From: Pigoraptor chileana
Taxonomy: Eukaryota; Opisthokonta; Filasterea
Reading direction: 5' to 3'
Assembly: GCA_943704495.1 (NCBI GenBank)
Contig: CALSCR010003381.1
Location: 1 to 64,000, forward strand
DNA: 64,000 bases
Shown: in pieces, positions 24,459-37,188 of the stretch
How positions within the stretch are numbered: position 1 is the stretch's first letter
Layout: every line of letters starts with the position of its first letter
Notes under the pieces: model-generated
Databases searched by the model: none
What the model saw: only the letters and a program-made list of their open reading frames with translations
Told to the model about the DNA's origin: nothing
Made by a program: the position numbers and the translations under genes

Positions 24459-24950
24459 ATGCCTGCGTCGTCACATCCCGTCTTCAGTGGCGCTTCTGAC
24501 GGTGCAGGTGGTGTGGGCATGATTGGCAGCGGCGGCAGCAACGGCGGCGGCGGTATTTCAACAGGAGTGGGACTCGGTCAGTATGCACATGTGCCTATGG
24601 GCCACCATCCGCAGCCGCCGTATGACAGCATGATCCATTTGCAGTCGCAGTCGCAGTCGCACCAAAGAATTTCCGAGGAGAGCGAATATGACGGCCACTT
24701 CAACGGCGACGACATGTCCGGTGGGCCGTACGGGCCCGGTGGCGCCGATGCCCACTATGCGATGAAGCTTGACCATTCGTGGAACGCCGACCAGGAGGTT
24801 CGGCGCATACTCACTGAGGCGTTTGAGGGGTCTGCGCCTAGCGGTCCCAATGAGCTTGAGATTACGCCCAGCGGAGAGCTGGTGTCAGAGCCTCCGTCCG
24901 TGTGCGACTCACCTGCGCTTTGGCCCCCGCCGGGCTCTGCTGCGAGTGGA

Positions 24951-24998
<48 letters not shown>

Positions 24999-26273
24999 GG
25001 TGCGCAGGGGGGATACCTCTCGCAGCAGCAGCACCAGCTGTCACATCATCAACAACAACAACAACAACACGCAATAGGGTTTGCAAGTGCTGCTGCAGCA
25101 CGGAGATCTAAATTGCGGAAACCTCCGCCTCTCTCGAGGGGAACATCGTACTCGCCGACATCAGATCCCGCCCGCGCACGACGCGCTTTGAAGGGCAATC
25201 GCACCCCCCGTCACGAGACGCGATCGAATGTGCCGCAGGTGACGGAGCAATTGTGGAAGGCGCAGACCTTTGGGCCGGATGCGCTCGTCGGCAGCGCCGA
25301 AACATCCGGCGACGACGATGACGATGAGGATGCCATGCGTGAAGCCCACGACGGTGTGCGCGCCAATGGAGCCGCCGGGGGCAGGGGGCAGTCCCCAGAC
25401 GCTGTGCGTGGCGTGAGGAGTCACGTGGGTGGCGTTGCAGGTGGCCAGTACGGCCAGTTTGGAGATGGCGAGAGGTCTATTGTGGGATCGCTCATTTGGG
25501 GGGCGAGCAGCAATGCAGGGGGTGGCATGATGAACGGCTGGGCATCGCACTACGAAATGGGCGGTGGAGCAGACGTTGGCGGCGGTGGAGCCGGTGTGGG
25601 CCGCATGCATGCGATGGACGCGGCAGTCGCCCCTGGCAACGGCGCTGTGGATAGCTTCTTCATGCGCTCGCTTCCCCTTGAGGATGACCAAGTTGTGCCC
25701 GGTATGCACTCAAAGCTCCAGCAACAACAGCAACATCAACAGCAACAGCAACAACAGCATCACCTACAGCAACAACAGCAGCAGCAACAACAGCAGCAGC
25801 AACAGCATACCTCAGTGCGAGCGAGCGAGGTTTCTGGGTCCGGCCAACTACTCCAAGGGCATCCGCTGCTGCAGCACGCGCGCTCCGGCAGCGGTGGCCA
25901 GGGGCAGTTTGGTGGAGGCGCGTCCTCGTGGGGCGATGTGCGCTCGTCAACAACGTCGTCCATTTGGGGAAACGATGCGTATGTGGGTGGTCTTCCGTCG
26001 ATGGTCGGCGGTGTGCGCGCCGGCCAGAACGACGCTGCCGTGCGCGGGAGTGCGCCCGCAAAGAACATATGGGCCGCAAGCGAATCGCCCGCGCAAATGC
26101 AGGCGCCATCGGCCTCGGGACAGCACAACGGCGCTCCCCAGCAGCGCGGTATGTCGGCCGCGTGGTTCATTCCGGCGGGACCGACGCTTACCCAACCATC
26201 TCAGCAGCACATGCACCATCAGCAACACATCCAAACACAACAACTACAACAACAACAACAGCAACAACAACAA

Positions 26274-26313
<40 letters not shown>

Positions 26314-26615
26314 CGTTGGGACCCAACGCGCCCCTTGACTATCACTTTCAACGCATGGCAATCGGTCCGCAACAGCAGCGGTTAGGTGGTGGTGGCATTG
26401 GGCAGCCCCACATGTATGCTCCAAAGGGATCTGCCGGCCAGCAGCAGCATCCTGGGCATCAGGCGTCGTACGGACGAGGTGATGCGATTGCCCACAAGCA
26501 ACAACAACAGCAGCAACAGCAGCAACAGACGGCTGTTGCTGCTGCACATGGACAGGCACCTGGACAGGCACATGGACAGGCACACGCACATGTGGCCATG
26601 ACAATGGGCATGACA

Positions 26616-26651
<36 letters not shown>

Positions 26652-29600
26652 GCACGTGGAGCACTGCCCGCACAGCCGTCAGCGGGGGGTGACCGCGCAG
26701 GCGTGCACGTGGCCCACGAGCGGGATGGGTCGTTTGAGGGCGGCGCATACGGAATGTATGGCGACCACTCTGCGGGCCCGCGGGCGTCCCAGGCACAACA
26801 GCACGCGCCTGCGTCTGCCCAACCTGGTGTTGGTCGCGGCGATCGCGGCACGGCCTCTGTGCGTCCAAAGCAGAAGCCCGCGCCACTATCACTGGGGAGT
26901 GCGCCGGCCAATGCGTCGGGTGCAGGTGCAATCGGTGGCGGGTATGGGCCCCCACGCGGGGGCGGTGGCGGCGGCAATGGAGGCGCTGGTGGGGGCATGG
27001 GGGGCATGGGCATGGGTGGAGACTACTTTGAAGGCGGCGGCGATTCTGATCAGGAAGACTCGCAGGCGGGACTTGACGATGATTCTATCGGTGTGAACGG
27101 TCGTCTGCGCGATGTTCTCAAGGTGTTCAAGCAGAAGGAACTGGTGTGTCTTGTGTCCGTGCGTCTTGTGTCTGTCTGTCTGTCCGCCTGCCTGTCTGTC
27201 TGCCTGTCTGTCTGCCTGTCTGTCTGTCTGCCTGTCTGCGTATCTTGTTGTGTGCTGTGCTGTGTCTATATCTGTCTGTGCGTGTCGTTTTGTTTCTGTT
27301 GCGTTTTTAGCAACGGTGCGCTATGCATTGGCCCTATGTAGTGGTGTGATGTTTAGCTGATGGTGCCTCGACCCCAATCGTGTTCTAATCTCCATCGTCC
27401 TCCCTCTCAACCACCCGACTTGTAACAACGGCCGCACACGCACAGGATTCGTTTGAGTCTGCTGTTGTGTATGCCACGCAGTCGCTCGATGGACTTTCTG
27501 ATCGCGCGCGGTGGCGGCTGTGTCTTGAGATTGCGGACCTCGCGAAGCGGGAGAATCGCATCCGGGTCGCGCGTGGCTTCTACTACATGGCCGGCAGCCT
27601 GAACCCGCGCGCCGTGCAGGGCTGGCTCGAGTGGGCCAAAATGGAGGAGGAGTGTGGCGAGATGGTCACGTGCCAGGTGCGCATGGCTGGTGTAGAGTGT
27701 TGCATGCTGAGGTCCCCTGTCGATTGCCGATTGTTGGCGCCGCTGAGACTAACTGTGTGTGTGTATGTGTGTGTGTGTCCTGCATCCTTCAACATGTCCA
27801 AAATGAAAGTAGCTGCCTCTCTCACCACAGACATACACTCGCAATGCATTATACTTGCTTTTTAATGTACTGTGTGTTAATGTGACCTTGCAATCCTTAC
27901 ACTCCTAACCACTCTCTGTCTCTCTTTCCCTGTGCAATACCCATACAGCGCGTCCTGGAAGTGGGTCTGTCGCACTGCCCCGGCAATGACGGCATCATGA
28001 TCAAGGCCGTGAAGCAGGCGGAGCGCGTGGGTGATCTTGCCGGCGCCCGCGCCATACTCGGCCGTCTGTCGTCGATGGATCCGGATCGCACGTGGCGCGT
28101 CATGCTCGAGGGCGCTCTGTTTGAGGCACGCGCGGGAAATGTCGAGGTTGCTCGCGAGGTGTTCAAGGTGGGCACACGTGGCTGTGGCTGGCTGACTGGA
28201 TGTCTGGGTATCTGGGTGTCTGGGTGTCTGGGTGTCTGAGGGTCTGTGGGTCTGTGGGTCTGTGGGTCTGAGGGTCTGAGGGTTTGAGGGTCTGGGCGAC
28301 TGGGCGACTGTTTTGTTTGTGTTTGTTATGAATGCACCTTCTCTAGTGCATGCACTCCCAACCCACACTGGGCTCCGCACGATACGCACGGGCTTGACTT
28401 CTGCCGCGGTTGTGCTCTGTTGCCGCCTGAGATGGCGCTGTTTTTGTGTGCCTTCATGATATCCACTTGGCTTGGCTGCAATGATGGAAAGGATCGAAAG
28501 CGCTACGAAATGGAGGAGATAACAAAATTGTCCTTTGCCACAAATTAATCGCCACTATGCACGCGCGCACCCTTGCATCCACACACGCACACAATAATGC
28601 AGTATTTGATGAGCACAGTGTACTGGTATGGCCCCATATACTACGAGGCCTTCCGCTTTGAGGAGAAGTGCGAGGAGTACGACCGTGCCCTGGCAATCAT
28701 CAAGGCGGGTCTGCGGGAGATTCCCCGATACGGCCCGCTGTGGTTTGGGGCGCTGCGGCTCGGAGAGCGCCTCGGGTGCGCCAGCGGCGTGTGCGACCTC
28801 TCCGATGTGCACGCGACGGTCTCACGCGCAGTCAACGCCATCTCAAAGGAGCTCGTGTGGCGCGTGTGGTTTGAGGCTGCTCAGGTTTGTTTCTGCTTGT
28901 TTGCGATTGTGTTTGTTGGTGTCTGTTGGTGTTTGTATGTGCTTGCCCCATGTCTTTGGCTGCTGTGTGATGTCTTGCCACTGGAGTGATTGCAGTGAAG
29001 TTTGTTCTGCGCTTGAATTGTGATGCGAATTGCGATGTCGAGCATTTCTTTCCGTCGCTCTGACTCACAAATCATGCCCTCCCCCCCCTGGTGACGTGCA
29101 ATGTGTCTTGGATGCGCAGGCCGAGGAGCGCGCGGACAATCTGGACCGCAGCCGCGCGTGCTATGCGCTTGCTGCTCTCCACAGCCCCGCTAACCTGCGG
29201 TGGCGCGTGTGGGTTGCGGGCGCGCGCACCGAACTCGTCGCGGGCAATTCGCAGGCGGCACGTGAGCTGCTGCAGCGGGCACTGACGGAGGTCCCGCTGA
29301 AGAACCGGGCGGCGGTGCTGTTGGACTGCGCGCGCCTCGAGGAGTACCTGGGCAACGTGGAGCGCGCACGCGAAATCCTCGCAAAGGCGCGCAGGGAGAC
29401 AAAGCACGAGTGGAAGGTGCGTTGTGTTCACGTGCATCCTGGTGTGTGCCTGTGTGTCACGTGCGGGGGTGCGTGCCTGCGTCGCTGCATGTGTGTCTGC
29501 TCGTGTTTGGGGTGTGCGTGCCTGCGTGCTTGCTGCTGTGCGCCGGGTCGTGCAGCGGGATGCATTCCTCTATCTTTGCCCTCTCTTTGCAACAACGGTG

Positions 29601-30900
29601 GTTGACTCTTGTGTTGGGCGCATTCGCATATGCAACCATATGCACACACTGCAGGTTTTTCTCGAGTCGCTGCTCCTGGAGGTGCGGGCGGGCAATCTCC
29701 ATGCGGCGACAGAGCAGGCGGAGCGCGCCCTTGCCGTGCACAGCGGCACGGGGCGGCTGTGGGCGATGCTCATCCAGCTCAAGCAGTCGGAGGGCGAACA
29801 GATTCAGCTCGAAATGTTCCATGCTGCTCTGCGCGAGGTGCGTGGTCGTTTGTGTGTGTGTGTGTGCATCCGTGTAGGGGTGGTTATATTTTATTTTATT
29901 TTTGTGCTCACAATCTGTATCCGTACATTTTCTTTGTTTGTCCGTGTCCGTGGGCGTGTGCGTTCGCTGCAGGTGCCCAAATCGGGCGAGGTGTGGTGTG
30001 AGGGTGCGCGAATCAAGCTGAATCCTCTGTCGCCCTCGTTCGACCCCGCCGCCGCACGCCGCTTCCTCGACTTTGCCATCCAGTTCACCCCGCAGTACGG
30101 AGACTCGTTCATCGAGGCAATGCGACTTCAGCTCCTCGAATGCGGCCCAGATGTGGACACTGCGCGTCTTGAGCAGGTGCGCGCAATATATATATATGTG
30201 TGTGTATGTGTGTGTGTGCGTGTGTGTTTGTGTGTGCACTGTTTTCATAGTGGCATGTGATTCGCGAAGTGCCGCATAGTATGCATCCGGGCATGGATCC
30301 TGCAAAATTGTCACGACGACTGCTTGTTTTTGTTTTTACATTTATGCATGTGTACATTTGTGGAGCGCATTGACTTATGGCGCCTAAACACTGACTTGCG
30401 TCCCATCACATCAATACATGCTTCTGCAGCTGTGCGTGAATGCGGATCCCAACTACGGCACGCTCTGGTTCCATTGTAAGCCCCATCCCCTCGACGGCGC
30501 ACGGCAGACGCTGCGCAACGCCCGACAAGTCCTCCAGCGCGAGATGTACGACCATCGCGCAGTCTACCAGCGGGCCATTCTGCGCCTGCTGTCCCCGCCC
30601 TCGCCCGAGTGCAAGGCGTCGTCCGTGGAGGCCGCCCTGTCCGTCGCGTCGGGAAATGCCAATATCAATGCGAATGCGGTTGTTGTCGCACCGCCCCCCG
30701 CCATTGTTGTCGCGGGACCCGCGCCTCTCCCCGTCGCAGACCCTACACGCTCCGATGGCGAGTGCTACCGTCCCTCTGACTTTGCGTGCGGCCTCATGGA
30801 GCTCTGTCGCATTGCGCCGCCAGACCCGGATGCGGCTGGGTCGAGGCGCGCGGCGGAACAGCGGATGAGGGAAATATTCGGGTCGGATTCCATTCCCTGA
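24459..30900 (+). CDS. Large HAT/TPR-repeat protein with prion-like Q/G/M-rich N-terminus
   Basis: Exons 24459-27143, 27446-27676, 27949-28167, 28603-28884, 29120-29416, 29655-29837, 29973-30176, 30430-30900; all junctions phase 0; 1523 residues. Residues 1-880 are disordered: (MG)n blocks, several Q runs up to about 20, G/N/S-rich spacers. From about 885 a superhelix of half-TPR (HAT) units begins, as in Prp6, Crooked neck and CstF-77: ARGFYYMAGSLNPRAVQGWL, EWAKMEEECGEMV, AERVGDLAGARAILGRLSS, GPIYYEAFRFEEK, NLRWRVWVAGARTELV, NYGTLWFHCK. HAT proteins are mostly RNA-processing scaffolds, so a nuclear RNA role is inferred; the exact family is not recognised. Exon 1 is low complexity while exons 2-8 encode the repeat domain almost one or two units each. 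AATAAA lies just after the stop. Confidence 0.85.
27165..27236 (+). repeat. CTGTCTGC-type short tandem repeat in an intron
   Basis: Repeats of CTGTCTGT/CTGTCTGC in intron 1 (27144-27445) of the HAT gene, just after the donor. The frame stays open through it, which makes the exon look longer than it is. Confidence 0.85.
28180..28310 (+). repeat. GGGTCTG/GGTGTCT tandem tract in an intron
   Basis: Imperfect 7-10 bp units (GTCTGGGT, GTCTGTGG, GTCTGAGG) in intron 3 of the HAT gene. G-rich on the transcript strand. Confidence 0.85.
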
Positions 30901-32136
30901 GGAATAAATGACGATTTGTGCGCACCCGCCACGGCAGCATCACGGGGATCCCTGCTACGCGTTGTCGCTGTATTGCGCTGTCTTAGCTCTTTAAGTTTGT
31001 TTGTTTTGCATTTGTGCCGCTGTGCTTGTGCGTGTGGTCGTCGCCGCAATGCTTTGATCTTTGGCGGTGGTATTTATCATTTTTCCACGGCTGTGTCGTG
31101 GGCGGTGCCTGTCGTTGTGCGCGTATTGACGCCATTTAAGTCTGGTTTCTGTTGACGCGCAATCGACCTTGCTGCTGCCATTGGCACTATTTTGATCTTT
31201 TTTGTTGTATCGGTGCGTTTATTGTTTTCGTTTGGGATGTGTGAAGTCTGCCGCATGTCGTGAGTCGCTGCACATTCGCGTTTGGCTCCGCATTCGGAAC
31301 CGTTTCTTTTCTTGTGTTGTCTTTGCGATTTAGCCTTCTTTGTATGTTTTGTGTTTTGTGCTGTGTTGTTGTGTTGTGCGCGCATCCCCGCGTGCGTGGA
31401 TGGTGCTGTGGTGGATGGGTGGATGAGTGATTGTCTCACTGTGCATCATGATGGGCTGCAGTGTGGCCGCATCGCACGCTGCCCCCGTGCCTTCACTGCC
31501 GCTGTGTGCTGTTTATGCACTCTGCGTCTTCTTTGGTGTTGTGGTTCGTGTGTGTTTGTTTTTCTAATGGGTGGTCTGTTATCTGAATTGGTTTTGTTTT
31601 GTTTTGTTTTTCCACGCGTGCGTTTCTGTGTGTGCAAGTATTGGCGTGGTTCGTTGGGTACCGAGGAGGGAGAACGACTGTCAACCTTGCAAATGTACGC
31701 AAATGTAATGGTGTGCGCATGCCCACTGGGCGATGCGACCGTTGCCAGCATGCTGTTCTGGCCCGTTTGGCGCACCGCTACTACTGCGGGTGGGGAATTG
31801 CCTATGCTACCTCAACTTAGTGGGAAACCTGTCAATATTTACACAGTGTCGCTGTGGATGTTGTGTATGTGTTTGTGGACGGTGGTGCGCACGCAATCGA
31901 AAACAGACGCGGCAGACGCAACAGACGCGCGGTGGTGATATCGGGAGTGGCAACGGTACCCGACTGATCGGAGAAAATGCACTGATGCATGGAGATGTGT
32001 GTGTGTTGTGTGTGCATGGAGTGATTACCCACGTGCTGTGTGGTGCGTGTGTGGGGAGAGCTGTGCAGGGATGGAGGAGGCCCATACAGCAACACATACA
32101 GCCACACATACAGACGCACACACGACTCACACGCAA
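30901..32136. other. Convergent 3' region, HAT gene / small basic gene
   Basis: 1.24 kb. A poly(A) signal AATAAA at 30902-30907 overlaps the end of the HAT gene 3' edge. The rest is GT/T-rich on the plus strand with long but biased open frames that I do not believe. Confidence 0.55.
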
Positions 32137-33034
32137 TCAGTCCGAGTCGTCGTCGTTGCCTGCGCTGCCGCCGACTGCTGCGGCCTTTGACGGAGGACGC
32201 GAAGCCTGTCCCGCAGTGCGGTGAGCTTCCCGCCGGATGTCATCGCGCTCGCCCTTTGTGCGCGACTGCCGCTTGGCCGTGCGCTTGAGGATCTGACCGA
32301 GCACGTGACAGAACACACACACACACACAGACAGATTAATATGCATTGCATGCGCCATTGGGAAAATGAGAGCACACATCCACGTTAGACACACACACAC
32401 ATGCACACACGCGGGGGTATTGCGCATACGCATATTGAAAGCATGCGGAAATACAATAATAACCTATGAGCAAACACAGCCAGGCAGATCAAAGGCAAGA
32501 GCGCACCTTGCCCACTGCATCCGTATTTGATCGCTTGAATGTGCGCAGCAGCACGCGGAGGTTGTCCTTTGTGTGATCCTCGTCCACAGCGTCCTTCTGC
32601 AGCGAGTCTACTCATTTGGGTGGGCGAAAGTGGCAAATGAAGGAGCAGCATCAGCGACCAACATGACATGCACGGCATTGATTTGTGAGGATGCACGGTG
32701 GCGGCAATAGCCAAGCAATACATTCGCATCTGCTGCAGCATTAGCAACACGCACACCACTTGCACGCACCCATTTCGGCACGGCGAATGCTCGCGGCTGC
32801 GGCCGTCGCCCTCTGTGTGTTCAGGCGCCGCTTGAGCTTGCCGACCCCGCCACGTGCCGTGTGCTGCTTCAGTGCAGCCGCGAGCGTCGTTGGTGTCGCA
32901 CGGGCGCGCGGCACGGCCATTTCATCCAGACTAAATTCGGCAACCGTCCCACTAGCATCCTTCTTTTGCGATGCACGACGACCACTGTCGGCGAGGAGGG
33001 TACCCAGAGCCTGCTTAACGAGCTGCTTGGACAT
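32137..33034 (-). CDS. Small basic protein of unknown function
   Basis: Exons 33034-32770, 32610-32507, 32292-32137 with phases 1 and 0; 174 residues. Not recognised. It is rich in K/R/A with predicted helices (TLAAALKQHTARGGVGKLKR, then SIRRAEMVDSLQKDAVDEDH) and ends in a short acidic tail (GNDDDSD). Composition suggests a nuclear or nucleolar, possibly ribosome-biogenesis, protein; this is inference only. It lies upstream on the same strand as NOP58, separated by about 0.8 kb. Confidence 0.65.
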
Positions 33035-33842
33035 GGCCGGTGCACGAGGCAGTGAGCACTGTGTATTAATAAACTGTGACCGGGAAAAGTGAGCCAGGCG
33101 CGTGAAGGCGCAATAAACGACAATTGAAGCAAGGTATGCTTATGTCTTTCAAATCGCAAAGGACGGAGGTGTCGTATTTGTAAGATTGAATGGTACAAAC
33201 AAAAAATAATATCAAGATGCGATGTCTCGCGTTATGAACGATCGGCGCTGCCAGACTGTGTGTAATTCCACTTCATGACTTGCACGTGTGAAATTCGGAC
33301 TTGAATCCGACTATGGCAATTTAGTTCCCAGTTTCTGACAAAAAAGTTACTATATATCGGTACCATCGATAGTCAAATCCTGCAAGTAGCAGTCTTGTGG
33401 TCCAAGTATTTCATTGGGATGACATCATGTGCGCACTATTGGCGCAACATGGAGTGTGTGGGGACTGCCAAACAGCCCGTCAGACGAGACGTGCGGCCAG
33501 GCGACAGACGACCCATGTCCGTGTTGCTGCATGCACAGGGGGTCCACACAGAGTATAGTACAGAGGCACGGCGAATTACGCGCAGCGATGCAAAGTGACG
33601 AGAGAGATAGGGAAGGGGAAGGGGAAGAGAAGGAAAAGAAGGAAGCGCGTGCCACCGCGGCAGACACAGTCGCACTCGCGGAGGCAGAATGAAGAGGAGA
33701 AAAAGAACACAAACAACACAGGCACACGGCAAAAAACAGCGACGAAACGCGGCGGCAGTCAAGCACAACACACAACACACGACAACGCAGAGAAGAAATG
33801 GCAGCGAGACCAAAGGCAGTCGAAGCAGTGGGGCATTCCACT
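33035..33842. other. Intergenic, small basic gene promoter to NOP58 3' end
   Basis: 808 bp. AT-richer around 33120-33400, purine-rich (GAAGG) at 33600-33660. No gene. Confidence 0.6.
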
Positions 33843-36800
33843 CTACTTCTTCTTCTTGTCCTTCTTGGCCTTCTTCGACTCCTGCTTAAGACAACAGACA
33901 ACGGACAACACGAACATCAGCAATATTCCACATCTCCTTCACAAGACATAAAAATATGAGCAAGGACTTTTGAAAAAACGTGCATGCAAGCCATATCGGA
34001 AGCCCACCTTCTCGTCCTCGTCGTCAGAGTCATCGCGCTTCTTCTTGTCCTTCTTGTCCTTCTTGTCCTTCTTTTCCTCTTTCTTTTCCTCTTTCTTTTC
34101 CTCCTTCTTTTCCTCCTTCTTCTCCTTCTTAGCAGACTTCTCGCCCTCGGCAGGCTCCTCAGCCTTCCGCTTGGCGGGCGTCGCCTTGCCCAGAGTGGAA
34201 TCGGCGGCGGCATTGTAAGCCTTGACCTCACTGCACGACACACAAACGAAAGCACATCAATTACATTACAGAGCGTGTCAATTGGATGCATGCTGTAAAG
34301 TCGAACACTGCGAAATATACCAACACAAAAACACGCAACCCCAAAACGCCTTCACTACTCATACGGCATCATGCATCATCACAAAATAGCCCAACATTCG
34401 ATGTGAACGAGGGTCAGATGTAGGATTCAAGTCAGTGTCATAGGCGCTGTGCCCATGGGCTCCACAAGAACGAGGGTCAGAGGGAGCGAAACAGCTACGA
34501 CCAGACGCACCTGACGTTCTGGTACTTGTCCTTCGTGGCGCTCTTGGGGGTGTTTGCGGCCTTGTGCACCGTCCGTCCCTCCAGCTGACGCAGACGCGCC
34601 TCCACCTTCGCCTTGTTCTCAATGCCAATCTCGAGGTTGGCCTTCTCGCCAAGAGCATCGACGCGCGCAGAGAGCGACGTCTTTGCCGCAAGCACACGCG
34701 AAATCTTGCCCTTGAACTTGGGCGCCGCCTGGCCGACAAGAGACGCGTGGTAGATAAGACCGTACTTCGGAGTCTCGTGCTTTGTCTTAAGCGCACGGAA
34801 GAGGGCCTTCTCTGCGCCGAGAATCTGGACGGTGGACGCAGGGTGCTTTGCGAGGTTGAGGAGCGAGCCTGCGGGGAGAGACACACAACAGGCAAACTGG
34901 GTGTGAGCCTTGGGGTCATCCGGATGCGATGCAACACACGCAAACAGCCCACAACAACTGCATCCACACACACCAACACCAGAATAAACAGCAATAAGAC
35001 AGGATCAATCATCGCAACCAAAACACACCCGCGTGGGAGATCAGGCGGGCGCCGACAAGCTCGCCAACCATCAGAGTGAGGTTGGGTGCAATTGCGTTCA
35101 TGCGGTTCTTCAGATAGTCGTAGAGCTGGCCGCGGTACTCCGAGAGCTCAATCACCTGGTCGCAAAGGTATGTGATGTTGATCACGTCCTCCTCGGAGAT
35201 CTGCAACCAAGAAGCAAGGGCAGCGCGCGAAAGCAGAGGCCGTTAACACACAAACCTACTTATATATCCTGATTACCCGCACAGCATAACAAACAACAAA
35301 ATACGAACAAGAACATTGCCGCACCTCCGTTCCCATTGAAATCTGCGCGGCCTCCTTCACTTCAGCCTCGACTTCCTCGAGGAGGGCCTCGCTCAGGTCC
35401 GTCGATGCGGCCTTCGATCGGATGCCTAATCAAATAGACACACACAAAACCCACAATAAGGTCACGTGGGCAACCGTCAGCAAAGGGTACACGGGCATCT
35501 TCGTGCCTATGCGCGATGCCATGCTAAGCCAGGCTCACACACAGGCTCCGCCATACTCCCATACTAGGAGCACGGCACACCACTTATAGACAGGCAGTGA
35601 CCCCAATTGGCCAATTCATTGATTCATTAATTCATTGCAGCGTACGCACCCATCTTCTTGACGACCTTTGCATAGGCAATGTTGTCGGCGACGATTCTGC
35701 CGAGTTCGGGAAAGTGCCATCCGTACCACTCGCGCACGCGCATCGCATACGTGTTGAGCTCCTTGTCAATGTCGTCGAGGAGGGCTGTTGCAGCAAAGAG
35801 AGTGGGGGAGTGTGTGAGTGCGGGGCCGTGGTGGAGTGATGACGAGTGATCAACACAACACAACACTCACACAACACAACACTACAATAATATCAGTGCA
35901 TGTGGACACAACAACACACAGCACACACGCCGTTGACGGAAAAACAACAACAACAACACCCACAGATGGCCTGGACAATCATCGTGTCGACCTTGTCGGG
36001 GCTGAACTTGAGCTTGTACCGCGAGAGGCTGTGCGACAATCCCAGTGCCATTGCGTTCATCTCGCTCTCCGGGAGACCTGCGGACCAGATCAACAAAAGC
36101 CACAAACATACAAAGATGCATCAGATGTATATGGAGGGGAATGAGTACCAAGGCCAAAATAAGAATATATAAGGCTTGAACATGCACACTTGAGCACAAA
36201 AAAAAAACACACATGCGATGGGGACGCACACGTGCATGCGATGTAAGGTGGAGGGGACAGGGGGTCTCAGAGGTAGTGACAAGATGGGTTGCATCCACAT
36301 TTGTTGATTCGGCAAAAAGGCCATGGTATCCATCAGCGACCCCTCTCCGCCTCCACTCACACACACGCACAAACGGCACAATGCAACACAAACCAACCCC
36401 CTCATCAACTCAATAAGGCCATGTACTCCCCTTCATAGCCAGTCAAACAGCCAATCCAATAATAACCAGTCATTGTCTAAACCCAAACACAACACACGCC
36501 TTTGAGAAGCGCACAGCGAGGGTGGGGCATGAGCGACTGCGTACACAGGTCCCCACTACGCACCAGTGATGAGGGCGTTGATTTGACCGCGAATGCCACG
36601 GAAGAGCTCCATGATAGCACTGTCGTGGAGGCACTTGATCTCCAGCTTCTCCTTGATGACACCGCCGAGCTTTGCATCCGAGACAGCGAGCTTGTCCTTG
36701 AGGTCGCTGTCGACCACAGACTTCTTCAAAAACGACTTGAGGTTCTTGTCGAGCTTGCCCTCAATCAGCGCCGTCGCCGCCGCAAGCGCCTCGGTGGTGT

Positions 36801-37188
36801 CCTCGAATTTGCTGAATGCCTTGAGCTTCACCCTGCGCATGCACACACGCACGGACGGAATCACAAAAAATAACACACTGCAGTCAACACACGTCTCCAC
36901 CCGCTAGCAGGATGCATGTATCATGGCCCATCCCACTGGGGCAGGCGAGCACTAGTCCGCGATGCTGGCTGCAAGCGCAAGCGCAATCACGCATTACTAT
37001 CCTCCCGCCAACGAACAGAAGAGCGCACGCACGCACGCACACAGGTGGGGGGCCCACAACACGCACACTTTGGATGCGGCTTCTGGCGTCTGAAACTCCT
37101 TGAAGAGGTTGTCCGTGTCCTTCAGCTTGCCCTCGTCAAGGACCTTGAAGAGGGCATACCCAGCGGGCGTCTCAAAAAGCACAAGCAT
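33843..37188 (-). CDS. NOP58: Box C/D snoRNP core protein NOP58
   Basis: Core component of box C/D snoRNPs that guide 2'-O-methylation of rRNA in the nucleolus. Exons 37188-37067, 36832-36564, 36077-35964, 35784-35650, 35425-35325, 35200-35029, 34868-34511, 34230-34008, 33881-33843; 510 residues (human 529). The N-terminal domain starts [20 protein letters not shown]; coiled coil and Nop domain words include [86 protein letters not shown]. This matches NOP58 rather than NOP56. The C-tail has KKEEKKE and KKDKKDK blocks. Phases agree at all eight introns; exon 1 ends AAA-GT with donor GTGCGT, settled by the family word KVVKLK. One dispersed 49-bp element sits in intron 7. Confidence 0.96.
34417..34468 (+). 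repeat. Dispersed 49-bp element in NOP58 intron, with 14-bp flanking direct repeat
   Basis: Element 34419-34467 begins TGTAGGATTCAAGTCAGTG and ends CATGGGCTCCACAA. The perfect direct repeat GAACGAGGGTCAGA lies at 34405-34418 and 34468-34481, immediately adjoining both ends. This is the clearest target-site-duplication-like structure in the family. Confidence 0.9.

Noticed and set aside
27144-27341. Extension of the HAT gene first exon to a stop at 27341
   Set aside because: It translates a CTGTCTG repeat into C/V/S-rich noise; a donor at 27144 joins in phase to the HAT repeats.
31282-31938. 218-residue open frame with many Cys/Phe/Leu
   Set aside because: Arises from T/GT-rich 3' flanking DNA; composition mimics membrane protein but no start context or homology pattern.
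34419-34467. The 49-bp element as an introner (intron-creating element)
   Set aside because: Copies lie inside larger introns or between genes and lack GT/AG ends at the element borders.
36333-36407. Box C/D snoRNA in NOP58 intron 2 (minus strand)
   Set aside because: TGATGA and CTGA are about 75 bp apart, but the C box is preceded by T rather than a purine, there is no terminal stem and no C'/D' pair. A better C box at 34376-34382 in intron 7 has no D box.
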